The translations under genes were made by a program, and so were the position numbers. The notes beneath the pieces were generated by a model that worked only from the letters and a program-made list of their open reading frames with translations, did no database searches and had not been told where the DNA came from. From assembly GCF_009928425.1 (NCBI RefSeq), contig NZ_JAABNS010000001.1, positions 3,472,001-3,536,000 of the forward strand: a stretch of 64,000 nucleotides of DNA. The letters run 5' to 3'. The DNA is from Pseudarthrobacter sp. ATCC 49987. Its GTDB lineage: Bacteria > Actinomycetota > Actinomycetes > Actinomycetales > Micrococcaceae. Below are positions 1 through 8,944 of this stretch, in pieces (positions within the stretch are counted from its first letter, which is position 1; every line of letters begins with the position of its first letter).

Positions 1-95
1 GTCAGGACCACAGCCAGCACCACCGCGGCGGCCAGCAAAAGCACCGCAGCCGCAGCCGCCAGCAATCGGCTCCGGCCGGAAAGGATCGACCACAT
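1..95 (-). CDS. Partial membrane or secreted protein, N-terminus only
   Basis: A reading frame starts with ATG at 95 and runs off the left edge, giving about 31 residues. After a short N-terminus with two arginines (WSILSGRSR) the rest is almost entirely Ala, Leu and Val, which is a transmembrane segment or signal peptide. It lies 32 bases downstream of the epimerase-like gene on the same strand and may share its transcript. Nothing of the mature domain is visible, so no function can be given. The overlapping GTG frame is not hydrophobic and is less likely. Confidence 0.45.
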   Translation of the reverse strand, partial: MWSILSGRSRLLAAAAAVLLLAAAVVLAVVL

Positions 96-127
96 GCTTC
101 ACTGTGGCACCACCGGCCACAGCCGGG

Positions 128-1243
128 CTAGGGCTGAAAGGCCCGCGCCGCCTGGGGCGCTGCCGGAATCAGGCGGTCGGCGCGGTACCGGTCGAACAAG
201 CGGAGGAAGGAGTCTTCCGTCCGGCGGTACCCGGTGAAGCCGGCAAGGCGGCTCTTGCTCATATCGGTGACCACTTCGAGGTTCCGGCCCAGGTCACCGT
301 CGGTGTGCCACCAGGACGCGACCCGTGCGAGATCGGGTTCGGCCAGCCCATGGCGTGCGGCGATGCCTGCCCAGACGCCCTCCTTGCCGAGCATTTGCTG
401 TTCCAGCGGGCGGGGCTGGCCGGCGTACCCCACCGGCTCGACCCCAAAGTAGGCGGCCAGCGCCGGCCACATCCGCCGCCAGCGGAAAATGTCGCCGTTC
501 ACAATGTTGTAGGCCTCTTCGCGCACGCCGTCGGCAGTGGCGGCCCAGATCATATGTTCCGCCAGCAGCCCGCTGTCCGTCATGTCCGTGAGGCTGTTCC
601 ACTGCGTCTCGGAGCCGGGGAAGATGAACGGTTGCCCCAGTTCCCGGCAGATGGACGCCTGGACGGCGAGGGTGAGGCCCATGTTCATGGCATTGCCGAC
701 TGCATGCCCGATCACCGTGTGCGCCCGGTGCACCGACCAGCCAAAGCCCTGCTTCCCGGCGGCAGCCCACAACTCGTCTTCCTGGGCGTAGTAGAAGTTG
801 GGCGTCGGCAGCCTCGGCTCGCTTTCGCGGAAGGGAGTGTCCGGCATCTCCCCCGCCGCATACGCTTCAAACGGACCCAGATAGTGCTTCAGCCCAGTCA
901 TCAGGGCCACATGCTGCACCGGATGGCCGCTGAGGCTGGCCAGCAGGTTCCGCAGCATGGCCGCGTTGGTCTCGATGTTTTCCTGTTCCGTGCTCATCCG
1001 TGACCATGCGGTGTAGAACACGTGGCTAAGCTGTTCAACGGCCAGGGCCTCACGCAGGCTCTCCACCGAAGTCAGGTCCGCACTCAAATGCCGGACATCG
1101 CCGCGCCGGATCGGACCACGGGACAGTGCCACAACGTCCCAGCTCGCATCCGCGAGCCGGTCCACCAGGGCTGATCCGGCTATTCCGCTGGCCCCAACCA
1201 CCAGGGCAGTCCTGGTCTCAACGGTCTCTGAACTGCTTCGCAC
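128..1243 (-). CDS. NAD(P)-dependent epimerase/reductase, SDR superfamily (PRISE-like)
   Basis: The protein of about 371 residues opens with a Rossmann dinucleotide motif (VVGASGIAGSALVDRL) near residue 15. It has the features of the atypical SDR group that includes progesterone 5-beta-reductase/iridoid synthase-like (PRISE) enzymes: a FYTAW segment after the second beta-alpha unit, a FYYAQED segment where the catalytic Tyr is expected, and a WSVHRAHTVIG segment. The substrate is unknown; an enone or NDP-sugar-like ligand is possible. The frame is open to an upstream ATG at 1363, but an AGGAGGA ribosome site at 1249-1255 sits five bases before GTG 1243, so I chose that start. It is divergent from the metal ATPase. 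Confidence 0.82.
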   Translation of the reverse strand: MRSSSETVETRTALVVGASGIAGSALVDRLADASWDVVALSRGPIRRGDVRHLSADLTSVESLREALAVEQLSHVFYTAWSRMSTEQENIETNAAMLRNLLASLSGHPVQHVALMTGLKHYLGPFEAYAAGEMPDTPFRESEPRLPTPNFYYAQEDELWAAAGKQGFGWSVHRAHTVIGHAVGNAMNMGLTLAVQASICRELGQPFIFPGSETQWNSLTDMTDSGLLAEHMIWAATADGVREEAYNIVNGDIFRWRRMWPALAAYFGVEPVGYAGQPRPLEQQMLGKEGVWAGIAARHGLAEPDLARVASWWHTDGDLGRNLEVVTDMSKSRLAGFTGYRRTEDSFLRLFDRYRADRLIPAAPQAARAFQP

Positions 1244-1411
1244 GCGATTCCTCCTGCTGCTGTCCCGCTCCAGCGTCTCATGCCTGTGCGGTGGCGCCCC
1301 GCCGGCGGTCTGTAACCTGGGCCCGTACGGGCCTGCCAGGGAGGGGTCCGCAGTAGGATGCAAATAGTGGAAGACGCGTGTAGATGACGCGAAAACTAAG
1401 GCAGGATATCC

Positions 1412-3442
1412 GTGAAACTTTTGCTCCGGTATCCGCTTGTTGCGGGCACGATCGCTGCCCTGCTCGCGGTGCTCATACTGCTCCTGTCCGGGCAGCCGCT
1501 GATTGCGCAGGTCTCAGCCAGCATCTATGCCCTGGCGGTGGCGGCCTATCTTGCCGTCGGCATGGCCCGCCGGCTGATGGGCGGCCAATGGGGCATCGAC
1601 ATCCTGGCGGTCACGGCAATCGTCAGCACTGTCCTGGTGGGCGAGTTCATCGCCTCCATGATCATTGTCCTCATGATGGCCGGCGGCACGGCCCTCGAGG
1701 ACTACGCCGCCGGCCGGGCCAAGAAGGAACTGACCTCCCTGCTCGAGCGCGTCCCGCAGACCGCCCACCGGGAACGCAACGCCGGCTCCGCCGCCGGAAC
1801 CAATGCGGGCGGAAACAATGCCGCCGCAAACAATGCGGGCGGCCAGCACGAGGATGTTGCGGCCACTGACGTCCAGATCGGCGACATCCTCCTGGTCAGA
1901 CCGGGTGAGGTGGTCCCGCTGGACGGCATCCTGCTCTCTGAATCCGGCAGCTTCGACGAGTCCTCGCTCACCGGGGAGAGCCTTCCGGTGGAGCGGGCGG
2001 CCGGCGACGGCCTGATGAGCGGCTCCCTCAACGGCGAAGCCGCGGTCCGGATGCAGGTCACCGCCCTGATGGAGGACTCGCAGTACAGCCGCATCGTGGC
2101 CCTCGTCAAGGAAGCCGCGGACAGCAAGGCGCCCATGGTGCGGCTCGCGGACCGGTATGCCGTGCCGTTCACGGCCCTTGCCTACGTCCTTGGCGCGATC
2201 GGCTGGATCGTCAGCGGCAGCCCGGCCCGTTTCGCGGAAGTGCTGGTGGTGGCCACGCCGTGTCCGCTGCTGATCGCCGCACCCGTGGCTTTCCTGGGCG
2301 GCATGAGCCGCGCCGCGCGCGGCGGCATCATCGTCAAATACGCCGGCGTCCTGGAGCAACTGAGCCGGATCAAAACCGTCGCCTTCGACAAGACCGGCAC
2401 CCTGACCTACGGCCGCCCGTCCCTGGTCGGGGTCCGGACGTCGGGGTCCTTCACAGAGGACGGGGTCCTCGGGCTGGCGGCCTCCGCCGAACAATATTCC
2501 TCGCATGTACTCGCCGCCTCGGTGATGGACGCTGCGCGGACCCGCGGGCTGGTCTTCGAAACCGCAACGGAGGCCAACGAATTCGCCACGCACGGCGTGC
2601 GGGCACGCTTCGATGGCCGCGACGTCGTGGTCGGCAAGCCGAATTTCGTGGCGGAATCGGTCGGCGGCGTCGAGGAAACGGCGCTGGCCAGCGGCGAACT
2701 CGCCATCTACGTGGGCGTGGCCGGGGAGTACGCCGGGGCCCTCGTGATGAGCGACCCCATCCGCAGGGAAACCCGCCGCACGCTGGCCGAACTCCAGGAA
2801 CTCGGCGTCAGCCGGACTGTCATGCTCACCGGCGACGCCCTCGCCACGGCCGAGCACATCGCGGCCGAGGCCGGGCTCACCGATGTCCGCGCCGAGTGCC
2901 TGCCGACGGATAAGGTCGAAGCCGTCCGGTCCCTGCCGCTGCGCCCGGTCATGATGGTGGGCGACGGCGTCAACGACGCCCCCGTCCTGGCCGTCGCCGA
3001 CGTCGGCATCGCCATGGGGGCGCGCGGCTCGACGGCGGCCGGCGAGTCTGCCGACGTCGTGATCATCCTCGATGACCTGTCCAAGGTGGCCTCGGCCGTG
3101 CGGATTGGCCAGCGGACCGTCAAGGTGGCCCTGCAGAGCATCTGGATCGGCATCGCGCTGAGCGTGGCGCTGATGCTGGCCGCGGCGGCCGGGTTCGTCC
3201 CGGCAATCGCCGGCGCCCTGTCCCAGGAACTCGTGGACCTGGCGACGATCCTCAACGCGCTGCGCGCGCTCAGTGCCGGCAAGACAGCGGCCGGTAAGAC
3301 AGGGGCCGGCAAGACAGCGGCCGGCACCAAGGGGACCGGCCCCAAGGGTGCGGGTACAAGGAGAAAGGGGCAGAAGGACGCCGGCGGCGCTACTGGGAAG
3401 CCGCCAGTTTCTCGGCTTCCGCGATCCGCGGAACGGTCCTGA
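1412..3442 (+). CDS. Heavy-metal translocating P-type ATPase (P1B, TPC motif)
   Basis: Membrane pump that uses ATP to move a metal cation, about 676 residues with a GTG start after AGGCAGGA. The order is four N-terminal helices (about 1-110), an actuator domain with TGES (187-190), a membrane TPCP motif (282-285) in place of the usual CPC/CPH, the DKTGT phosphorylation site (Asp326), GDGVND (517-522) and two final helices. There is no N-terminal HMA metal-binding domain. The TPC form argues against a classic CopA-type copper pump; the metal cannot be set by eye. Odd features are an Asn/Gly/Ala-rich insert around residues 123-150 before the actuator core, and a Lys/Ala/Gly repeat tail of about 60 residues. 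The 3' end overlaps the convergent ppsA by 53 bases. Confidence 0.88.
   Translation: MKLLLRYPLVAGTIAALLAVLILLLSGQPLIAQVSASIYALAVAAYLAVGMARRLMGGQWGIDILAVTAIVSTVLVGEFIASMIIVLMMAGGTALEDYAAGRAKKELTSLLERVPQTAHRERNAGSAAGTNAGGNNAAANNAGGQHEDVAATDVQIGDILLVRPGEVVPLDGILLSESGSFDESSLTGESLPVERAAGDGLMSGSLNGEAAVRMQVTALMEDSQYSRIVALVKEAADSKAPMVRLADRYAVPFTALAYVLGAIGWIVSGSPARFAEVLVVATPCPLLIAAPVAFLGGMSRAARGGIIVKYAGVLEQLSRIKTVAFDKTGTLTYGRPSLVGVRTSGSFTEDGVLGLAASAEQYSSHVLAASVMDAARTRGLVFETATEANEFATHGVRARFDGRDVVVGKPNFVAESVGGVEETALASGELAIYVGVAGEYAGALVMSDPIRRETRRTLAELQELGVSRTVMLTGDALATAEHIAAEAGLTDVRAECLPTDKVEAVRSLPLRPVMMVGDGVNDAPVLAVADVGIAMGARGSTAAGESADVVIILDDLSKVASAVRIGQRTVKVALQSIWIGIALSVALMLAAAAGFVPAIAGALSQELVDLATILNALRALSAGKTAAGKTGAGKTAAGTKGTGPKGAGTRRKGQKDAGGATGKPPVSRLPRSAERS
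3275..3319 (+). repeat. Three tandem 15-bp units inside the ATPase 3' end
   Basis: GCCGGCAAGACAGCG, GCCGGTAAGACAGGG and GCCGGCAAGACAGCG follow each other without a gap and encode AGKTA/AGKTG/AGKTA. A degenerate fourth unit follows. Because 15 is a multiple of three, gain or loss of a unit changes tail length without a frameshift. Confidence 0.85.
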
Positions 3443-5792
3443 GATAGCTGTCCGGGTTCAGCGAGATCGAATCGATGCCCTCGCCGACCAGGAACGCCGC
3501 AAACTCCGGGTGGTTGCTGGGGCCCTGGCCGCAGATGCCGATCTTGATCCCGGCGGCGTGGGCCTTGCGGATGGCCTCGCTGATCATCGCCATCACGGCC
3601 TCGTCCCGCTCGTCGAAAAGTGAGGCCAGCTGCGCCGAATCCCGGTCCACGCCCAGGACCAGCTGGGTGAGATCGTTGGAGCCGATGGAGAAGCCGTCGA
3701 AGCGGGTGGCGAACTTTTCGGCGAGGACGACGTTGGACGGGATCTCGCACATCATGTAGACCTGCAGGCCGTTCCGGCCCCGGACCAGGCCGTTTTCCGC
3801 CATCACGGCCAGTACCTTGTCCGCTTCCTGGGGGGTCCGGCAGAAGGGGATCATCACGATGATGTTGCCGAAGCCGAGCTTCTCCCGGACCCGTTTGAGG
3901 GCCGCGCATTCGAGGGCGAATCCCTCGCGGTAGCGTTCGTCGTAGTAGCGGGACGCGCCGCGGAAACCGAGCATGGGGTTTTCCTCCGGCTCCTCGAAGG
4001 CGGACCCGCCGATCAGGTGCGCGTACTCGTTCGTCTTGAAGTCGCTGAGCCGGACGATCACCGGCCGGGGATGGTAGGGGGCGGCGATCTTGGCGATGCC
4101 GAGGGCCAGGGCGTCCACGAAGTAGTCCTTCGGGTCCCCGTAGCCGCTGGTCAGGGCGCGGATCTGCGCCGCCTCCTGGGGGTCGGTGACCCGCTCGGGA
4201 TGGACCAGCGCCATCGGGTGGACCCGGATCAGGGCGCTGATGATGAACTCCATCCGGGCCAGCCCGACGCCGTCGGCCGGCAGCCGCCACCACTGGAACG
4301 CGGCCGCGGGGCTGGCGATGTTGACCATGACTTTGGTGTGCGTCTCCGGCAGCTCCCCGAGGTCCACGTCCTCGGTCTCAAACGCGAGGCTGCCCTGGTA
4401 CACCCGGCCTTCGTCCCCCTCGGCGCAGGAAATGGTCACGGCCCGGTCTTCGGCCAGGACGGTGGTCGCGTTGCCGGTGCCGACGACGGCGGGGACGCCG
4501 AGTTCGCGGCTCACGATCGCCGCGTGGCTCGTGGGGCCGCCGCGGTCGGTCACGATGCCGGCCGCCCGTTTCATGATCGGGACCCAGTCCGGGTCGGTCA
4601 TCTCGGTGACCAGGATGGCGCCGTCGCGGAAGTTTTCGATGTCCGCGGCGCTCCGGATCACGCAAGCCGTGCCCTGCGCGATGGAGTCGCCGATCGCGGC
4701 GCCGCGCGCCAGCACGGTGCCGGTCTCCAGCAGGTGGTGGAGGGTGAACCGGGAGCCGGTCTTTTGCGACTGGACGGTCTCCGGCCGGGCCTGGACCATA
4801 AACAGTTCGCCCGTCACGCCGTCCCGGGCCCACTCCATGTCCATCGGCCGGGCGTAATGCTCCTCCACGCTCACGGCCCAGCGCGCCAGCGCGAGGATCT
4901 CGGCGTCGGCCAGGACAAACGCTCGGCGTTCCGCGTCCGAGGTGTCCACCATTTTGGTGCGTGCGTGGCCGCCCAGGCTGTAGACCATTTTCCGGTCCTT
5001 GGAACCGAGCGTCTTTTCGATGATGGGACTGATTTCGTCCGCGGCCGCGGCGTCCGCCAGGAGCGGCTTGAACACGACGTATTTGTCCGGGTTGATGGTG
5101 CCCTGGACCACGGTTTCGCCCAGCCCCCAGGCGGCGCTGATGACGGCCACCCGCGGGAAGCCGGAATCAGTGTCGATGGAGAACATCACCCCGGAGGCGC
5201 CGACGTCGGAGCGCACCATGCGCTGCACCCCGATCGAGAGCGCGACGTCGAGGTGGTCAAAGCCCTTGACCTCGCGGTAGCTGATGGCCCGGTCGGTGAA
5301 CAGCGAGGCATAGCAGCGGCGGCAGGCGTCCAGGAGTTCCCGTTCCCCGGCGATGTTCAGGAACGTCTCCTGCTGCCCGGCGAAGCTTGCGTCGGGCAGG
5401 TCCTCGGCGGTGGCGCTGCTGCGGACCGCGACGGAGAGCCGGTCCAGTCCGGCACGCTCCCCCAGTTCCCGGTAGTGCGCGCGGATGGACCCGGCGATGT
5501 CCGCGGGGAACTCACTGTCCAGGAACAGCTCCCGGATGGCTTCCCCGGTGGCGCGCAGGGACGTATCGCCGGCACGGTAGGACTGGATCCGGGAGCGCAT
5601 CGCGGGCTCGATCCCGTTGGCGTCGATGAAGCGGCGGTAGGCGTCCGCGGTGGTGGCGAAGCCGTCCGGCACCCGCACGCCCTTGGCTTTGAGGGACTGG
5701 ATGAGTTCGCCGAGGGAGGCGTTCTTGCCGCCCACCTGCGGGACATCGCCCATGCCGATCTCGTCAAACCACAGCACCGGGGAGTCAGTCAT
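3390..5792 (-). CDS. ppsA: Phosphoenolpyruvate synthase (pyruvate, water dikinase)
   Basis: Cytosolic enzyme that makes PEP, AMP and phosphate from pyruvate, ATP and water, the gluconeogenic entry from C3 compounds. The 800-residue length matches the family (about 790). It has the N-terminal nucleotide-binding domain (GGKNASLGE near residue 20), the swivelling phosphohistidine domain with GGPTSHAAI (catalytic His423) and the C-terminal TIM barrel with SIGSNDLTQ and CGQGPSNHPE (Cys754). The frame stays open upstream to 6074, but MTDSPVLWF is the usual N-terminus and has AGGATGG in front of it. It begins 32 bases after the P2-type ATPase and is probably cotranscribed with it. Confidence 0.95.
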   Translation of the reverse strand: MTDSPVLWFDEIGMGDVPQVGGKNASLGELIQSLKAKGVRVPDGFATTADAYRRFIDANGIEPAMRSRIQSYRAGDTSLRATGEAIRELFLDSEFPADIAGSIRAHYRELGERAGLDRLSVAVRSSATAEDLPDASFAGQQETFLNIAGERELLDACRRCYASLFTDRAISYREVKGFDHLDVALSIGVQRMVRSDVGASGVMFSIDTDSGFPRVAVISAAWGLGETVVQGTINPDKYVVFKPLLADAAAADEISPIIEKTLGSKDRKMVYSLGGHARTKMVDTSDAERRAFVLADAEILALARWAVSVEEHYARPMDMEWARDGVTGELFMVQARPETVQSQKTGSRFTLHHLLETGTVLARGAAIGDSIAQGTACVIRSAADIENFRDGAILVTEMTDPDWVPIMKRAAGIVTDRGGPTSHAAIVSRELGVPAVVGTGNATTVLAEDRAVTISCAEGDEGRVYQGSLAFETEDVDLGELPETHTKVMVNIASPAAAFQWWRLPADGVGLARMEFIISALIRVHPMALVHPERVTDPQEAAQIRALTSGYGDPKDYFVDALALGIAKIAAPYHPRPVIVRLSDFKTNEYAHLIGGSAFEEPEENPMLGFRGASRYYDERYREGFALECAALKRVREKLGFGNIIVMIPFCRTPQEADKVLAVMAENGLVRGRNGLQVYMMCEIPSNVVLAEKFATRFDGFSIGSNDLTQLVLGVDRDSAQLASLFDERDEAVMAMISEAIRKAHAAGIKIGICGQGPSNHPEFAAFLVGEGIDSISLNPDSYLRTVPRIAEAEKLAASQ

Positions 5793-5824
5793 GGACCCAT
5801 CCTGTGGCGGCGGACCGTCCGATG

Positions 5825-8473
5825 TCAGAGGCTTTGGACCTTGGTGGCCGGTGTGGTCTTCCCTACCCGGCGGTGGCGGACGATCTTGTAGAGCCAGTCC
5901 GCGAGCAGCACGCCCGGGATGGCGGCGAGCGCCACGGCCAGGCCGCCGGGCGACGGCGGGGCGTGGCCCAGCAGGGCTGCCAGGGGCCCGAGGAACAGGA
6001 ACACCGCCAGCAGCCCGAGTTCGGCCAGCACGGCCCAGACCAGCAGCCGGTTGCTGAACCAGCCAAGCCGCCACGGCGGCACGGTGGCACTGCGGCAGGC
6101 GAAGGCGTTGGCGAGCTGCGCCAGGACCACGGTGGTGAACGCGGCGCCGGAAGCGGCCATCAGCACGTCCGCCGCCGGCAGCTCCGCTCCGGGGGTCCAG
6201 CCGGCACCGAGCAGCACAGCCGTGTACGCCGTCATTTCGAACAGTGCTTCGACCGGGCCGAGCAGCCCGAATACGCGGAAGATCAGCGCCCGGTCCATCA
6301 GGTGCCTCCGCTCCGGCGGCCGCTTCAACGTCCCCTTGCTCGGGGCCTCGCTGCCCAGCGCCAGCGCGGGCAGCAGGTCGGTGCCGATGTCGAGGGCCAG
6401 GATCTGAAGCACGCTCAGCGCCAGCGGGAAGCGCCCGCCGGAGAGGGCCCAGATCACGAACGGGGTGAGCTCGGCGACGTTGTCCGTCAGGTGGTAGGTC
6501 AGGAAGCGCCTGATGTTCGCGTACGTGGCGCGGCCCTGCTCCACCGCCGCGATGATGGTGGCGAAGTCGTCATCGAGCAGCACAAGGTCCGCGGCCTCGC
6601 GGGCCACGTCCGTGCCGCTCAGGCCCATCGCCACCCCGATGTCCGCCTGCTGGAGGGAGGGGCCGTCATTGACGCCGTCGCCCGTCATTGCCACGACGTG
6701 GCCGCGGCGCTGCAGCAGCCGGGCCACCCGGAGTTTCTGTTCCGGGGTGACCCTGCTGACCACCACCCCGTCGCGGTCCAGCAGCGCCGTCAGGACGGCG
6801 TCGTCCTCGGGCAGGTTGTGTCCCTCCAGTACGAGCTCCGGCGTTCCGATCAGCCCGGTTTCCCGTGCGATGGCGGCCGCCGTGAAGGCATGGTCTCCGG
6901 TGACCATGGCCACCTTGATGCCGGCCTCGCGGGCCGCCTCGAGCGCCACGCGGACCTCGGCGCGGGGTGGGTCGTGGAGGCCGATCAGCCCCAGCAGCGT
7001 CAGTCCGCGCTCCACCTCCTCAAGCTTGAAGTCGGCGCCGGGCAGGCCAGGCAGGCCCCGCTGGGCGACGGCCAGCACGCGGAGCCCGTGCGAGGCCATC
7101 TGGTCGACCATCTTTAGGGCCTTCTGGGCGGCGACACTGTCGCCGTCCCCGCCACACAGCGGAATCACGGACTCTGGCGCACCCTTGACGTACAGGGTGG
7201 TCCCGACGATCGCGGACTCCCGCAGCCGGCGGGGATCGAAGGCGAAGCGGTGCGACACGTCGGGATCATCGTGTGGTTGTCCCGGATCTGCCAGCCGGGC
7301 GGCCAGCGCATCGATGGCGGCCTCCATCGGGTCACCCTCGGCGATCCACTTGCCCTCGTGGAGCACCGCGCGGCCCACGGAGGCGGCCAGTGCGGCGGTG
7401 CTGAGGTGCCGAGCCTCCCCGGCTCCCATCCCGGTGACCTCGGCCTCCGGCCCGTACCCCGCCCCGATAATGCTGACCAGCCCTGCGGGGGTCCAGACCT
7501 CGACGGCGTTCATCCTGTTCTGGGTGAGGGTGCCGGTCTTGTCCGTGCAGATGAAGGTGGTGGACCCGAGGGTTTCCACGGCTTCCAGGTTGCGGACGAG
7601 GGCGTTGCGCTGCGCCATCCGTTGCGCCCCGACGGCCAGGGACAGTGTGACCGTGGGCAGCAGGCCCTCGGGCACCAGCGCCACCATTACGCCGATGGCA
7701 AAAAGAAAGGCGTCCCGCCAGGAGATTCCGACCAGCAGGGACAGTACGAAGAACAGCGTGCCGATGCCGAGGGCCATCGCCGCCGTAATGCGGACGATCC
7801 GCTGCAGTTCCCGCGCCAGCGGGCTGGGCGGCGCCTCGACCTTTCCCGTCAGGGCCGCGATTTCGGCGAGCCGGGTCTTACCGCCGGTGCTCGCGACGAC
7901 CCCTTCGGCCTGGCCGTTGACCAGGAAGGTCCCGCCAAAAACGGTGTCGCCGGGGACCTTGGCGAGCGCCTCGCTTTCACCGGTGAGCATCGATTCGTCC
8001 ACGGAACAGCCTGCCGCCACCGCCAGGCGGAGATCCGCCGGGACCCGGTCGCCGGCAACCAGCACGACGGCGTCGTCCGGGACGAGCTCGGTGGTGTGGA
8101 CCTTGACGATGCGGTTGTCCCGGCGGACCGAGACCATCGCCGGGAGCAGCTCGCGGAGCTTCGCGGCGGCATGCTGGGCGCGCTCCTGCTGGATATACGC
8201 GAACACTCCGTTCACCAGGATCACGACGACGATCGCGATGGCCAGCTGCGGCATGCCGGCCAGGTAGGCCAGCACGGCGGCACACCAGAGCAGGATGGCG
8301 AAGAAGTGGGTCAGTTCGGCAAGCAGCCTCCGCCAGCCGGGGACCGTGCCGGCCTCCGGCAGCTTGTTCGCCCCGAATTCAGCGAGTCGGCGGGCCGCCT
8401 CGGCGGAACTCAGGCCGGCAACGCCAGGCAACGCCCCGGTGTCCCGCCCCCCGGCCGGAGCCTGCGGTGTCAC
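5825..8473 (-). CDS. P2-type cation-transporting ATPase
   Basis: Membrane ATPase of 882 residues with a cation_ATPase_N domain (about 18-70), actuator TGES, phosphorylation motif DKTGTLTQN (Asp311), TGDGVNDGPS and a C-terminal six-helix block. The M4 region reads VPEGLLPTVT followed by NLEAVETLGS, closer to Na+/K+- or H+/K+-ATPase sequences (PEGLLATVT) than to the PEGLP of SERCA-type Ca2+ pumps. The hinge is GVNDGPS where GVNDAPA is common. The ion is therefore uncertain: Na+, K+ or Ca2+. GTG start with only a weak ribosome site. The pairing with ppsA suggests joint expression, not a known complex. Confidence 0.88.
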   Translation of the reverse strand: MTPQAPAGGRDTGALPGVAGLSSAEAARRLAEFGANKLPEAGTVPGWRRLLAELTHFFAILLWCAAVLAYLAGMPQLAIAIVVVILVNGVFAYIQQERAQHAAAKLRELLPAMVSVRRDNRIVKVHTTELVPDDAVVLVAGDRVPADLRLAVAAGCSVDESMLTGESEALAKVPGDTVFGGTFLVNGQAEGVVASTGGKTRLAEIAALTGKVEAPPSPLARELQRIVRITAAMALGIGTLFFVLSLLVGISWRDAFLFAIGVMVALVPEGLLPTVTLSLAVGAQRMAQRNALVRNLEAVETLGSTTFICTDKTGTLTQNRMNAVEVWTPAGLVSIIGAGYGPEAEVTGMGAGEARHLSTAALAASVGRAVLHEGKWIAEGDPMEAAIDALAARLADPGQPHDDPDVSHRFAFDPRRLRESAIVGTTLYVKGAPESVIPLCGGDGDSVAAQKALKMVDQMASHGLRVLAVAQRGLPGLPGADFKLEEVERGLTLLGLIGLHDPPRAEVRVALEAAREAGIKVAMVTGDHAFTAAAIARETGLIGTPELVLEGHNLPEDDAVLTALLDRDGVVVSRVTPEQKLRVARLLQRRGHVVAMTGDGVNDGPSLQQADIGVAMGLSGTDVAREAADLVLLDDDFATIIAAVEQGRATYANIRRFLTYHLTDNVAELTPFVIWALSGGRFPLALSVLQILALDIGTDLLPALALGSEAPSKGTLKRPPERRHLMDRALIFRVFGLLGPVEALFEMTAYTAVLLGAGWTPGAELPAADVLMAASGAAFTTVVLAQLANAFACRSATVPPWRLGWFSNRLLVWAVLAELGLLAVFLFLGPLAALLGHAPPSPGGLAVALAAIPGVLLADWLYKIVRHRRVGKTTPATKVQSL

Positions 8474-8604
8474 GGCCAGCCGGGGCGGCTTAGGCGCAAC
8501 ACCGTAGACCGGCCCGGGTCAGGTAGCTCATGGATTGAGGGTGCGCCCGGGGCGTGCCGGCCGTTAGGGCCAAAGGTCACGGCGGCGCGTCGGCGCCCGC
8601 ATGG

Positions 8605-8901
8605 CTAGGGCATGATCTTGTACAGATCGATGACGGTCTCCTCGGGCGGCGATGCGAATCCGCCCTCGATGCCCTGTTGCATCCGGGGAAGGAGGATGCC
8701 ATCGCGGAATTTCTCCCAGCTCTCCTTCGACTCATGGACAGCCATGATCGTCCAGCCGCCGGCAGAAGAGCCGCCTGCATGGAAGATCTGTCCGTCGGGC
8801 AGGCGCCCCTCACCAGGGTGAACAGCGGCAATTGAGGCTTCGTACTGGTCCTTCGTGCCTCCCGCAAAGAAGTGCACGATTCCATAGGGCGCTGCTTCCA
8901 T
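8605..8901 (-). CDS. Small hypothetical protein, possible dimeric alpha/beta-barrel fold
   Basis: Unrecognised protein of 98 residues starting MEAAPYGIVHFF. AGGAG lies five bases before the ATG at 8901, which overrides the longer open frame. Alternating beta-strand segments (YGIVHFF, GWTIMAVHES) and a WEKFRD helix recall ABM-type monooxygenase-like or ligand-binding alpha/beta-barrel domains, but no catalytic residue can be assigned. It lies downstream of the lipoprotein gene on the same strand, 43 bases away. Confidence 0.7.
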   Translation of the reverse strand: MEAAPYGIVHFFAGGTKDQYEASIAAVHPGEGRLPDGQIFHAGGSSAGGWTIMAVHESKESWEKFRDGILLPRMQQGIEGGFASPPEETVIDLYKIMP

Positions 8902-8944
8902 GTCTACTCCTAGGCCGGTCTGGATGTGTTCGACATGCCAACCA

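Noticed and set aside
1384..1869. Plus-strand ORF of 161 codons overlapping the metal ATPase start
   Set aside because: Out of frame with the ATPase, Arg/Pro-rich, no domain; the ATPase frame is clearly the coding one.
4017..5891. Plus-strand ORF of 624 codons over ppsA
   Set aside because: Antisense shadow of a well-conserved enzyme; no domain, no ribosome site.
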